Source: Flavobacterium sp. LHD-85
Lineage (GTDB): Bacteria > Bacteroidota > Bacteroidia > Flavobacteriales > Flavobacteriaceae
Direction of reading: 5' to 3'
NCBI RefSeq assembly: GCF_030929595.1
Contig: NZ_JAVFVR010000001.1
Span: 558,001-622,000 of the forward strand
DNA length: 64,000 nt
Shown here: positions 32,918 to 43,011 of the stretch, piece after piece
How the letters are laid out: each line of letters opens with the position of its first letter
Numbering within the stretch: position 1 is the first letter of the stretch
Translations under genes and position numbers: made by a program
The notes under the pieces: generated by a model
What the model was told of the DNA's origin: nothing
The model's database searches: none
What the model saw: only the letters and a program-made list of their open reading frames with translations

Positions 32918-35797
32918 ATGAAATTCTTAGTTAGATCTTATGTAATATTTTTACTATTTTTCTTACAAATAAAAAGTTTCTCTCAAGTAAAAAATATCGG
33001 AATTCCAGATATAAAAAATTATAAAAGATCAGAGTATAAAGGTGGAACTCAAAACTGGAGTATTGATCAAGACAAAAATGGAAACATTTATTTTGCAAAC
33101 AACAGCGGATTGATCCAATTTGATGGTTCAAACTGGCATAAATACTCTTTACCAAACAAATCTGAGATTAGAAGCTTAAAAATTGATGCTTTAGGAAGAA
33201 TATTTGTTGGAGGAAACAACGAATTTGGATATTTTAAAAATGATGAAAAGGGAATTTTAAAATATCATTCTCTCTACAATCTATTAAGCCCTATAGATAA
33301 AGAAAACATCAACTTGATCTGGAGAATACATATTTTTAATGGTGAAGTTATATTCCAATCTTTCAGTAAAGTTTTTTTTCTTAAAAATGAGAAAGTTACC
33401 ACACTCACTGCCCCACACAAATTTCAATTTTCATTTCTAGTCAACAATCGTTTATATTTCCAAGACAAAACATTGGGAGTACTCGAATATAAAAACAGAA
33501 AACTTACTGCAATAAAGGGAACCACAGTATTTAATGACAAAGAAATATGGTCGCTTTTTCCATTGTCAAATAATAAATTATTATATGCTACTTTAGAAAA
33601 AGGCCTTTTTGTATCTGAAAATGGCATTATTAAACCGTGGGCAACAGAAGCCAATGAATTTATCAAAAAAAATACTTCGTTAGGCGGATCCCTAATTAAG
33701 AACAAATTTATAATACTAAATTCTGTATTAGACGGGGCAATTATCTGCGATCTAAACGGAAAAATAATCCAGCATTTAAATAGGCAAAAAGGCATTCAGA
33801 ACAATACAATTCTAGCCTCATTTGTAGACAATAAAGGCAATATTTGGCTTGGTCTTGATAATGGTATCACTTTTATAAATGAAAATTCGCCTTTCTCTTT
33901 TTTTGATTATAGCTACAACATAGGTACAGTATATGCCTCTACAATGCACAATGGCAATCTTTACGTCGCCACAAACCAAGGACTGTTTTACCATCCTTGG
34001 GGAGGTTCTTTTAAAGACAGCCCTTTTACAAGAGTAGAAGGAACTATTTCACAGGTTTGGAATATTCAAGTTTTAAATAATGTATTAATATGCGCCAGTA
34101 ACAGCGGAGCATTAATTATTGAAAACAACCGAGTTTCAAAAATACTCGACAACAAAGGATATTTTGGATTCAAAAAAATACCAGACCATGAAAATTATAT
34201 AATAGGAGAAAGCTATAATGGCTTTTCTGTCTTTAAAAGATCAGCTTCTGGATATGATTATTTACATCAGGTAAAAGGATTTGATGAAACTACCAATAAT
34301 TTTTCTGTAGAAATAGATGCAAATTATTTATGGTTAAAGAAAAATCCTTTCTTATATCAGGTAAAATTATCTGAGGACTTGCAAAGATTTGATTTCATAA
34401 AAAAACACGTCAACATATCCGAAAAATATAAAGGAATAAACAGTCTTCAAAACATAAATGGCAAAGTCTACTTCCAAGTAAAAAATCATTTTTACAGATA
34501 CTCCGTAGAACAGGAAACATTTTTTGAAGATAAAAAAATCACAAATTTATTCAACGGAATTCCAACTATCAACACCTTAATTGAAGATTCTGCCGGAAAT
34601 TTATGGTATGCATTTAACGAATCACTTGGCGTACTAGTCAAAAACAAAAATGGGACTTTTGCCAAGAAACAAGCCATATTCTCCAATTTGACAGGAAATT
34701 TGGTAAATAATTATATTTCGGTGAATGCCATAGATTCACAAAATATTTTTATTGGATTAACAGATCGTTTGGCGCACTACAATTCAACTATTCCGAACAC
34801 TTTTATGACGAAGCCCAAAGCTTTTATAGAAAGCTTTACAAACCCTGGTGACACTATTTTAACTGGTAATCTGGAGAATAAACTGGAATCTTACAGCATA
34901 CCATACAAATACAATCGTGTCAAATTTACTTTTGCATCGCCAACATACGAGAATCAGGAAAACGTAATGTATTCTTATAAATTAGAACCTTTTGAAGAAA
35001 ATTGGCGCGGCTGGTCGTCTACAGCCATAAAAGAATATACCAACTTAAGAGAAGGCAATTATGTAATGAAATTAAAAGCCCGAAACAGTTACGGTATAGA
35101 GTCAAATATCACCGAAGTAGAATTTACAGTATCTCCTCCATGGTACAGACATTTCTTAGCTTATTTATTCTACCTGGTTCTTATTTTACTTGGCGCGTAT
35201 TTAATCTCAGTTAGAATTAAACTGAAAATTAGAAAGAATAGGTATTATGAGACTATTGAACAAAGAAGACTATATCTTGAAAAAGAGTCAAAAATAAGAC
35301 ACGAACAACACGATTTGGAAAAGGAAATTGAAAAGCTGAAAAACGACAAACTCCAAATAAAAATCTTAGCAAAAGACAAAGAACTAGTAAACAACTCTTT
35401 ACAAGTAGTGAAAAAGAATAAAGTTCTAAACGGAATTATTCATAAACTAAAAGATATTGACACTGGAATTCTAGACGAAACCACCAAAGCTGAGTTTAGC
35501 AAATTGCATAAAAGTATCGTAAAAGAAGTAAATACCGATAAAAGCTGGAAAGACTTAGAGAAACACATTAAGAACGTGCATTTCGAATTTTTAAAGCGAT
35601 TAAAAGGACAATATCCGACTATTTCTCCTCGAGAATTAGATTTATCGACTTACTTGTTAATGAACATGTCTACCAAAGAAATAGCCGAAATTATGAACAT
35701 TTCGACAGGAGGTGTCGAACTGGCACGCTATCGTCTAAGGAAGAAATTAGGCCTAAACAAAAAAGAAAACCTGATCGGGTTTTTAATGAGTATTTAA
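32918..35797 (+). CDS. Transmembrane sensor with beta-propeller, Y_Y_Y domain and LuxR-type HTH
   Basis: A 959-residue single-chain regulator. Order: signal/anchor (1-22), two-bladed-type propeller repeats of the HTCS sensor kind (about 45-650; IWLGLDNGI, NLWYAFNES), a Y_Y_Y/triple-tyrosine domain (about 665-740; YSYKLEPFEENWRGWSS), one transmembrane helix (about 748-768), a charged coiled coil (about 775-850) and a C-terminal LuxR/GerE-like HTH (about 900-959; SPRELDLSTYLLMNMSTKEIAEIMNIS). No histidine-kinase or receiver domain is present, so a periplasmic ligand signal would pass straight to the DNA-binding end. It is divergent from the first susC and is the likely controller of both Sus operons. 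Confidence 0.85.
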   Translation: MKFLVRSYVIFLLFFLQIKSFSQVKNIGIPDIKNYKRSEYKGGTQNWSIDQDKNGNIYFANNSGLIQFDGSNWHKYSLPNKSEIRSLKIDALGRIFVGGNNEFGYFKNDEKGILKYHSLYNLLSPIDKENINLIWRIHIFNGEVIFQSFSKVFFLKNEKVTTLTAPHKFQFSFLVNNRLYFQDKTLGVLEYKNRKLTAIKGTTVFNDKEIWSLFPLSNNKLLYATLEKGLFVSENGIIKPWATEANEFIKKNTSLGGSLIKNKFIILNSVLDGAIICDLNGKIIQHLNRQKGIQNNTILASFVDNKGNIWLGLDNGITFINENSPFSFFDYSYNIGTVYASTMHNGNLYVATNQGLFYHPWGGSFKDSPFTRVEGTISQVWNIQVLNNVLICASNSGALIIENNRVSKILDNKGYFGFKKIPDHENYIIGESYNGFSVFKRSASGYDYLHQVKGFDETTNNFSVEIDANYLWLKKNPFLYQVKLSEDLQRFDFIKKHVNISEKYKGINSLQNINGKVYFQVKNHFYRYSVEQETFFEDKKITNLFNGIPTINTLIEDSAGNLWYAFNESLGVLVKNKNGTFAKKQAIFSNLTGNLVNNYISVNAIDSQNIFIGLTDRLAHYNSTIPNTFMTKPKAFIESFTNPGDTILTGNLENKLESYSIPYKYNRVKFTFASPTYENQENVMYSYKLEPFEENWRGWSSTAIKEYTNLREGNYVMKLKARNSYGIESNITEVEFTVSPPWYRHFLAYLFYLVLILLGAYLISVRIKLKIRKNRYYETIEQRRLYLEKESKIRHEQHDLEKEIEKLKNDKLQIKILAKDKELVNNSLQVVKKNKVLNGIIHKLKDIDTGILDETTKAEFSKLHKSIVKEVNTDKSWKDLEKHIKNVHFEFLKRLKGQYPTISPRELDLSTYLLMNMSTKEIAEIMNISTGGVELARYRLRKKLGLNKKENLIGFLMSI

Positions 35798-35837
35798 AAA
35801 AAGAAATCCATTCAATAATGAATGGATTTCTTTTTTT
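35795..35837. terminator. Bidirectional terminator between the sensor and murF
   Basis: AGAAATCCATTCA (35802-35814) pairs perfectly with 35819-35831, loop ATAA, with A run on the left and T run on the right. It serves both convergent genes and runs up to the murF stop codon. Confidence 0.92.
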
Positions 35838-37119
35838 AAATATAATCTAATGTTCGCTCTAAGGCCATGCCACGCGAACCTTTTATTAATATCATATTAG
35901 AATCAAACTTGAAAGTCTTTAGAAATTCTGCAAAAGCATCAAATGCTTCAAAAAACTGAATATTTTCATTTGAAATCTTACCTGCAAAAAAAGCTTTCCC
36001 TATTAGAAAACAAATAGCCTCTTTTTGGTCTGCTAAAGAATCAATTATAACTTTATGTTCATGAAGACTTTCATCTCCCAATTCGAACATATCTCCAAGA
36101 ATCATAACTTTATTCTTCTTGTCTAATTGCAAAAAGTTGGTAATTGCAACCGCCATACTGCTTGGATTAGCATTATAAGCATCTAAAATGATCTCATTTG
36201 TACCTTTTTGCATCATTTGAGACCTGTTGTTTGCAGGAATATAATTCTCGATAGCGCTCTTTATATCGCTTTCTTTTACATCAAAGTATTTTCCGATTGC
36301 AGTTGCTGCATTTATATTATTAGCGTTGTAAAGTCCAATTAAATGAGATTCAATTGTAAAATCATTGTATTCAATAGCCACAAAAGGATTTGCGGTAATA
36401 GTCTGAATATTTAAATCTGCATTTTCTTTTTTTACTCCAAAAGTAAATGATTTTATTCCTTTTGATTTCTCAATCTGAATTGGATCTTCCAGATTTACGA
36501 AAACCGTTTTCTGTTTTGATGCAAGATACTGGTACATTTCACTTTTACCTGCAATAACACCTTCAACTCCGCCGAAACCTTCCAAATGGGCTTTTCCAAA
36601 ATTGGTTATATATCCAAAATCAGGTTGTGCAATTTGACACAAAAATTCGATTTCTTTTTGATGATTGGCTCCCATTTCAACAATTCCAATTTCTGTTTCT
36701 TTAGTAAAAGAAAGCAATGTCAACGGCACACCAATATGATTATTTAAATTGCCAATAGTCGCCTTTGTTTTAAACTTTTTGGACAACACAACGTTGATTA
36801 ATTCTTTTGTCGTGGTTTTTCCGTTACTACCTGTTAAGGCAACAATTGGAAGCGCTAAATAGTTTCGATGAAATCTTGCCAATTCTTGAAGCGTTTGCAA
36901 ACTGTTCTCTACCAAAATAGTTCTATCGTCAATAAAGTAAGATTCATTATCAATAATAACGTATAAAGCTCCTAATTCTAAGGCTTCTTTGGCAAACGTA
37001 TTAGCATCAAATTTTTCTCCTTTAATAGCAAAAAACATCGATTTTTTTTCGATTTTTCTTGTATCGATAGACAGAGAACTGCATTGCAAAAATAAGTTAT
37101 GAATGTCTTGAATATTCAT
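35836..37119 (-). CDS. murF: UDP-N-acetylmuramoyl-tripeptide--D-alanyl-D-alanine ligase
   Basis: A 427-residue Mur ligase. The ATP-binding loop GSNGKTT is at residues 97-103, NLNNHIGVPLTLL and EMGANHQKEIEFLCQIAQPDFGYITNFGKAHLEGFG follow as in MurF, and LDAYNANPSSM near residue 312 is the MurF substrate signature. It adds D-Ala-D-Ala to UDP-MurNAc-tripeptide in the cytoplasm, the last cytoplasmic step of the peptide stem. It lies alone, not in the division cluster, between the glucan locus and gldJ. Length is slightly short for the family (about 430-460) but complete. Confidence 0.95.
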   Translation of the reverse strand: MNIQDIHNLFLQCSSLSIDTRKIEKKSMFFAIKGEKFDANTFAKEALELGALYVIIDNESYFIDDRTILVENSLQTLQELARFHRNYLALPIVALTGSNGKTTTKELINVVLSKKFKTKATIGNLNNHIGVPLTLLSFTKETEIGIVEMGANHQKEIEFLCQIAQPDFGYITNFGKAHLEGFGGVEGVIAGKSEMYQYLASKQKTVFVNLEDPIQIEKSKGIKSFTFGVKKENADLNIQTITANPFVAIEYNDFTIESHLIGLYNANNINAATAIGKYFDVKESDIKSAIENYIPANNRSQMMQKGTNEIILDAYNANPSSMAVAITNFLQLDKKNKVMILGDMFELGDESLHEHKVIIDSLADQKEAICFLIGKAFFAGKISNENIQFFEAFDAFAEFLKTFKFDSNMILIKGSRGMALERTLDYI

Positions 37120-37236
37120 TTATAAATTTTTTAATATGTCATAAAAGTAGAAAAAAAACAATAAAAAAATTCCAAATTCCAGACTGAATATTCAGTTATT
37201 GGAATTTGGAATTTTTTATATTTTAATTCCTAAATC

Positions 37237-38922
37237 TTAGTTTCTAGGAGATTTTCTTCTTTCAGATTTTGAACCTACTCTAGACATTGCACATCTGAAA
37301 CCAATGTAATCAGTTGCCATATCTTGAGGGAAGTATCTTCTTTGAGCTGGGTCTAACCAGTAAGCTCTATCTCTCCAAGAACCTCCTTTGTAAACTCTTA
37401 CTTTATCATCGATTAAAGTTGTACGTTTACTAGAGTTATCATACTTTCTGATCATTTTTCCTAAACTGTCTGTTGTAACATTATGTTTAGGAGAGTTGTA
37501 CATAGCTTGATCTGCTTTAGATCCAGACTCTGAGTCACCAAAATCAAAATATCTAGATGATTGTTTATCACCATCTCTGTAGTTGATGTTGTCACTTGTA
37601 CTAAAGTTTTGTCTCAAATACGTTTCTTGCTCGTCAACCGGAACCTGTGCAATTTCTCCAGGAAGGTTTCTTGCAATAACTTTACCGTTACTTAAAGTGT
37701 CATACTTAATGTTAGAAGTAGAAACGATTTCAAGTTTACCGTCTTTACCAATTTTGTTTTTAGCATATTGATTTCCTCTGTAGTAGTTAAAATCATTTGC
37801 TTCATTATCAATAATTGGTCTATAAACGTCAGCTACCCATTCTGCAACGTTTCCAGCCATATCATAAAGACCGAAATCGTTTGGCGCATAACTTTTCACA
37901 GCATTTGTAATATCAGCACCGTCATCTGACCAACCTGCAATTCCACCGTAATCACCGTTTCCTTGTTTAAAGTTAGCCAATTGGTCACCTTTGTTTTTAC
38001 GTTTGTTAGAACGTGTATAATCTCCAGACCAAGGATATTTCTTTTGTCCTTTATAGATGTTGTATTCTCTTTGTCCAACGTCTGCAGCTGCTGCATACTC
38101 CCATTCTGCTTCAGTAGGAAGTCTATACTCTGGCAAAATAACACCAGAAGAACGTTGAGCATAAACATTTTTCTCTTCAGGAACTACACCGTCTTTACCA
38201 GCTTTCGGTCTTCTTCCGTTAGGGTTTTTCTTTAACACTAATTCTTCATTTCCTCCATAAGTTGTAGATGGAGATGCAACGTAAGCTTCAGTATTAAATA
38301 AACTTTCAGCACTTACATCATTTGTTTTAGCACCTTTTTTAAGATACCCGTTTTTTTCTAAAACAGCCTCGTTTACACGGTCTGTTCTCCATTTGCTAAA
38401 TTCAACTGCTTGAATCCAGTTAACACCAACTACAGGATAGTTAGCATAAGAAGGGTGTCTCAAATAGTTATTAGTCATCGTTTCGTTGTATCCTAAACGA
38501 TTTCTCCAAACTAATGTATCAGGAGACGCTCCTTCGTAAATATTTTTGTAATTTTCTTCTGTCGGTGGGAAAACTTTCTTTAACCACTCTAGGTATTCTA
38601 AGTACATACCGTTCGTAACTTCGGTTTCATCCATATAGAATGATTGAACGTGTTGTTGAGTTGGTGTGTTATTCCAATCGTGCATAACATCATCCTGTAC
38701 TTTACCCATAGTAAACGTACCTCCTTCAACAAAAACTAAACCAGGACCAGCCTGTTGTTTTTTACCTGCATTTCTGGCAGCAGTTCCATTCTGACTATCT
38801 ACATCCCAGCCAGTAGCTCTAGAAGCGTGAGTGGAACTCGATTTTTTGCTACAACTAGCCGTGCCCAACATCAATACCATTGACATCATTAACTGCAAGA
38901 CTACAATTTTGTTTACTTTCAT
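37237..38922 (-). CDS. gldJ: Gliding motility lipoprotein GldJ
   Basis: A 561-residue lipoprotein from the ATG at 38922 (MKVNKIV; an ATG 6 bases earlier is possible). The lipobox is LMLGTASCSKK. The body is a formylglycine-generating-enzyme-like sulfatase-modifying-factor fold, interrupted by insertions (FVEGGTFTMG, MDETEVTNGMYLEYLEWL, YRLPTEAEWEYAA, GLYDMAGNVAEWVADVY, YKGGSWRDRAYWLDPAQRRYF, IGFRCAMS). The catalytic cysteines of true FGE are not evident, as in GldJ and GldK. GldJ is required for gliding and stabilises GldK and the type IX secretion machinery in the outer membrane. It is divergent from porU. Confidence 0.95.
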   Translation of the reverse strand: MKVNKIVVLQLMMSMVLMLGTASCSKKSSSTHASRATGWDVDSQNGTAARNAGKKQQAGPGLVFVEGGTFTMGKVQDDVMHDWNNTPTQQHVQSFYMDETEVTNGMYLEYLEWLKKVFPPTEENYKNIYEGASPDTLVWRNRLGYNETMTNNYLRHPSYANYPVVGVNWIQAVEFSKWRTDRVNEAVLEKNGYLKKGAKTNDVSAESLFNTEAYVASPSTTYGGNEELVLKKNPNGRRPKAGKDGVVPEEKNVYAQRSSGVILPEYRLPTEAEWEYAAAADVGQREYNIYKGQKKYPWSGDYTRSNKRKNKGDQLANFKQGNGDYGGIAGWSDDGADITNAVKSYAPNDFGLYDMAGNVAEWVADVYRPIIDNEANDFNYYRGNQYAKNKIGKDGKLEIVSTSNIKYDTLSNGKVIARNLPGEIAQVPVDEQETYLRQNFSTSDNINYRDGDKQSSRYFDFGDSESGSKADQAMYNSPKHNVTTDSLGKMIRKYDNSSKRTTLIDDKVRVYKGGSWRDRAYWLDPAQRRYFPQDMATDYIGFRCAMSRVGSKSERRKSPRN

Positions 38923-39044
38923 ACTCATTCTTAGGTGATAAATTTAGGTGCTGCAATATAATAATTAACATTTAATTGGCAACATCTGTTCTAATAATTT
39001 TATTTAGCTGTTTTTTACCAGAAAATAACCTTTAGTTACGAACG

Positions 39045-39052
39045 CAAAAATA
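39045..39052 (-). promoter_or_regulatory. Possible -7 box of gldJ
   Basis: TATTTTTG on the minus strand matches TAnnTTTG, about 120 bases from the gldJ start. The -33 position has ATG rather than TTG. Confidence 0.35.
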
Positions 39053-39134
39053 TACTTTTTATTATTACTATAACATGAAATACTATATTTTTACTTACTA
39101 ATTATTTTTTAATTAAATTTCGCCTTTTTAACAG

Positions 39135-42100
39135 ATGAAGCAAGCATTTCTCATTTACATTTTTTTAATTCCAATCCTCTCGTTTTCACAGACAAATGGG
39201 GCAATAACAATCGATTGGCTAAACAAAAAAGAGGTAAATTATGGCGAAAACAAAATCATAATTCCGTACTTCTCAGGAAGCAGTTTTCGCTTCGACATTA
39301 CAAAAAAAAGCATAACATTGCTTCAAAATCTAAATCAATCTAACATTTCAAACGGTAGTTTGGCACAAATTAGCAATGTCGTTTATGAATCGATTTCAAG
39401 AGCTGATTTAGGAGATTTAACACTTGAAAACATCCCTGAGAAACCAAATGAATCTGTAATAGTTACAAACGCAAGAGATGTACGATATTCTTTTCTTTCT
39501 TTGTCTCCTATAATTAAGGAAGGAAATAGCTACAAACGCATAAAATCCTTTTCTTACTTTATTAGCAATACAAACGCAAGAACTACAGCAACTTCTTCAT
39601 TTCAAAAATCGGCAGCAATAGCAAACTCTGTTTTAGCTACTGGAGACTGGTATCGGTTTTACATTCAGAAATCGGGCGTTTATAGAATCGATAAATCTTT
39701 TTTGCAAAGTTTAGGATTTGACGCTTCTAAAGCTGACCCAAGAAGAATAAAAATTTACGGAAATGGCGGAAGAATGCTCCCTCTTGCCAACAGCGCTTAT
39801 TATCCAGATGATTTAACTGAAAATGCGATACAAATTTTAGGCGAAAACGACGGTGTCTTTAACAACGAAGACTATATTCTTTTTTATGCCGAAGGAACTG
39901 ATAATTGGAATTCTGAAAGCCAAACCAACTTAAATCTATACGACACTAAGTCTTATTATTATATTACAGCTTCTGGAGGCGATGGAAAGAGAATTCAAAA
40001 TCTAAATCAACCGGCAGGAAATAGTTCTTTAGAGCTAAACACGTTTGATGACTATCAGTATCACGAAATCGACCAAACCAACATTGTGCATCTTGGTCGT
40101 CAATGGCTAGGAGAATCATTCGACATCAATCAGGAGCAGGAGTTCTCATTTAGTTTTCCAAACCTAGACACTTCCATACCAGTTAAAATAGAAGTAAGTG
40201 CCGCATCTGCATCTTTAACCACTACTTCTTTTGCAATATCAGCAAACGGACAAAGCGCGGGCTCCATAAGCTTCCCTTCTTTAATTGCAGACTCTGACAC
40301 TAAATATACTACCGGAAAATTACCATCAAATGCCCAATTTACAGGAGCAGATAACATCAAAGTAAAACTTATCTATAATAATAATGGTGTTCCAGGATCA
40401 AAAGGCTACTTAGATTACATCAATTTAACAGCAAAAAGAAAACTTTTAGGAACAGGCAAGCAATTTCATTTTCAATACAATGCTGCAGGATCTTCGGCAG
40501 GAATTGTTAATTATACAATCGGAAACGCATCTGGAGTATCTCAAATATGGGATGTTTCTGACCTATATAATGTATCTAAAGCAGAAAATGCCAATCAGAC
40601 TTCTTTTAGTTTTAAAGCCAATTTAGGAGAAGTTAGAAAATACGTCGCAATAGATCCATCCGATTATTATGTTCCGCTAAAAGAAAATCAGTCAAAAATT
40701 GCAAATCAGAATTTAAAAGGATCCATTTTCAGAAACAACCAAAACACTTTCCAAGATATCGATTATGCAATTATAACCCCTAAATCTTTAGCCTCGCAAG
40801 CCGAAAAATTAGCCAGTTTCCATAGAACCAATTCCAATTTAAATGTAAAAGTGATTTCATTAGAAAACATCTATCAAGAATTCTCTTCTGGCAAACAAGA
40901 TATTGCGGCTATTAGAAATTGCATCAGATATATTTACAGCAATGCATCTTCGCCAGACAAAAGAATACGTTATGTTAACTTATTCGGGGATGCTTCATTT
41001 GACTATAAAGACCGTATTTCTAACAATACTAATATTGTACCTATATATCAATCCTTAATAAGCAATACTGTTGGCGAAGCTTCATTTGCTTCTGACGATT
41101 TTTATGGATTAATGGATTCTAATGAAGGGGTAATAATTCCTTCTCTTGGGGGAATCGATATAGCCGTAGGAAGAATGCTGGTTTCAGACAATGCCCAAGC
41201 ACAGGAAATGGTCAACAAAGTCTTGGAATATTATGATATTAAATCGCATGGAAACTGGAGAAACAATGTTGTTTTAATCAGTGATGACTCTGACAAACCT
41301 GGCGATCAGACCTTACAAGCAAACCAAAATGCGCTTGCTGATCAAATCTCAACCGAAAAGCCTTTTTTCAATATTGATAAAATATTTTTAGACGCTTACA
41401 CACAAGAAGCCTCCGCAGGTGGGTCGCGATATCCTAAAGCAAGAACTGATTTTTTTAATGCTTTTGAAAAAGGTGCCCTTATATTTAATTATTTAGGACA
41501 TGGTGGCGAAGATGGACTAGCGAGCGAAAGAATTTGGGAAAAATCGGATGGACAAAACCTTACCAATCAATACAAATATCCATTATTCATCACAATCACA
41601 TGTGAATTTTCTCGTTTTGATGACCCTACAAGACCTACAGCTGGAGAATATGTTTTCTGGAATCCGAAAGGAGGCGCTATTTCAATGCTGACAACAATTC
41701 GCGAAATCGGACAAACGAATGCCGAGGATTTTAACAAAACACTGAGCAAAAACCTTCTTTCGTATGGCTCAAATCAATACAATACTATTGCAGAATCTTT
41801 AAGAATATCTAAAAATGAAAATCCAAGCTCTTCTAGCAACGTTGTCTTTTACATAGGAGACCCTGCTTTAACATTAGCTATTCCTAAACCGCGAATTAAT
41901 TTAACGAAAGTAAACGATATTGTGATTTCGCAAGCAATTCCTGATTTAAAATCCTTATCAAAAATAAAAATTTCAGGAGAAATCACAGACGAAAACAATA
42001 CCCTTTTGAGCAATTATAACGGAGAATTGGCAACAGCTATATTTGACAAATTAATCACAAATACAACCTTAAACAATGACGGTTTTAGCCCTCCAATGCA

Positions 42101-42971
42101 GTTTAAAACTCTCGGAGAAACGATTTTTAGAGGAAATGCATCTGTAACCAATGGGCAATTTGAATTTAGTTTTGTGGTTCCTAGGGATATTAGAATTCCT
42201 GTTGACAACGGCAGGATCAGCTTTTATGCTAAAAAAAATGAGTCATTAGAAAACCAAACCGGTTATAATAACAGCATTAAAATTGGAGGAATAAACGAAA
42301 ATGCACCTCAGGACAATATTAGTCCAAAAGTGAAGTTATATATGAACGATGAAACTTTTGTATCGGGAGGAATAACAAATGAATCGCCATTTCTTTTGGC
42401 TTTTTTAGAAGACGAAAACGGAATTAATACAGCAAGCGGAATCGGACATGATATTGTTGCTATTTTAGATGGAGACGTAAGCAATCCTTATATTTTAAAT
42501 GATTATTATCAGACAAAATTAGACGATTACACCAACGGAAATCTACGTTTCCCTTTTCGAAATTTAGCTCCAGGAATGCATACCATAAGTTTTACCGCTT
42601 GGGATGTCTACAATAATCCCGTTACGAGTGAAATTCAATTTACAGTTGTTGGAGATGATTCCTTAACATTATCACACGTTCTTAACTACCCAAATCCATT
42701 TTCAACCTATACACAATTTTGGTTTTCTCATAACAGACCTTATGAGCCATTAGACGTGCAGGTGCAGGTAATGACTATTACAGGAAAAGTAGTCTGGACA
42801 AAAAATCAAACCGTTACAACAGAAGGATTTTTATCAAGAGAAATAACATGGGACGGAAGAGATGATTTTGGCGATAGAATCGGAAAAGGAGTGTATATTT
42901 ACAAACTGACTGTAAAATCGAATTTAACAAATAAAAAAGCAGAAAAATACGAAAAGCTTGTCATCCTATAA
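39135..42971 (+). CDS. porU: Type IX secretion system sortase PorU
   Basis: A 1278-residue protein with a signal peptide (ILSFSQT), a beta-rich N-terminal half and a gingipain-like C25 peptidase domain. The catalytic dyad is H789 in YLGHGGEDG and C823 in ITCEFSRF. The C terminus carries a type A sorting-domain-like module (LNYPNPFSTYTQFWFSHNRP ... GKGVYIYKLTV). PorU removes the C-terminal sorting domain of secreted proteins at the cell surface and attaches them to A-LPS. It is followed 40 bases later by porV, its partner in the attachment complex, and is divergent from gldJ, as I recall for F. johnsoniae. Confidence 0.95.
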   Translation: MKQAFLIYIFLIPILSFSQTNGAITIDWLNKKEVNYGENKIIIPYFSGSSFRFDITKKSITLLQNLNQSNISNGSLAQISNVVYESISRADLGDLTLENIPEKPNESVIVTNARDVRYSFLSLSPIIKEGNSYKRIKSFSYFISNTNARTTATSSFQKSAAIANSVLATGDWYRFYIQKSGVYRIDKSFLQSLGFDASKADPRRIKIYGNGGRMLPLANSAYYPDDLTENAIQILGENDGVFNNEDYILFYAEGTDNWNSESQTNLNLYDTKSYYYITASGGDGKRIQNLNQPAGNSSLELNTFDDYQYHEIDQTNIVHLGRQWLGESFDINQEQEFSFSFPNLDTSIPVKIEVSAASASLTTTSFAISANGQSAGSISFPSLIADSDTKYTTGKLPSNAQFTGADNIKVKLIYNNNGVPGSKGYLDYINLTAKRKLLGTGKQFHFQYNAAGSSAGIVNYTIGNASGVSQIWDVSDLYNVSKAENANQTSFSFKANLGEVRKYVAIDPSDYYVPLKENQSKIANQNLKGSIFRNNQNTFQDIDYAIITPKSLASQAEKLASFHRTNSNLNVKVISLENIYQEFSSGKQDIAAIRNCIRYIYSNASSPDKRIRYVNLFGDASFDYKDRISNNTNIVPIYQSLISNTVGEASFASDDFYGLMDSNEGVIIPSLGGIDIAVGRMLVSDNAQAQEMVNKVLEYYDIKSHGNWRNNVVLISDDSDKPGDQTLQANQNALADQISTEKPFFNIDKIFLDAYTQEASAGGSRYPKARTDFFNAFEKGALIFNYLGHGGEDGLASERIWEKSDGQNLTNQYKYPLFITITCEFSRFDDPTRPTAGEYVFWNPKGGAISMLTTIREIGQTNAEDFNKTLSKNLLSYGSNQYNTIAESLRISKNENPSSSSNVVFYIGDPALTLAIPKPRINLTKVNDIVISQAIPDLKSLSKIKISGEITDENNTLLSNYNGELATAIFDKLITNTTLNNDGFSPPMQFKTLGETIFRGNASVTNGQFEFSFVVPRDIRIPVDNGRISFYAKKNESLENQTGYNNSIKIGGINENAPQDNISPKVKLYMNDETFVSGGITNESPFLLAFLEDENGINTASGIGHDIVAILDGDVSNPYILNDYYQTKLDDYTNGNLRFPFRNLAPGMHTISFTAWDVYNNPVTSEIQFTVVGDDSLTLSHVLNYPNPFSTYTQFWFSHNRPYEPLDVQVQVMTITGKVVWTKNQTVTTEGFLSREITWDGRDDFGDRIGKGVYIYKLTVKSNLTNKKAEKYEKLVIL

Positions 42972-43011
42972 TATTATATATATTTGCACTACCAAAACAC
43001 TAATCTCATAA

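Noticed and set aside
10661..35797. Glucan locus as a recently acquired island
   Set aside because: Base composition looks like the surroundings and I see no integrase, transposase or tRNA border.
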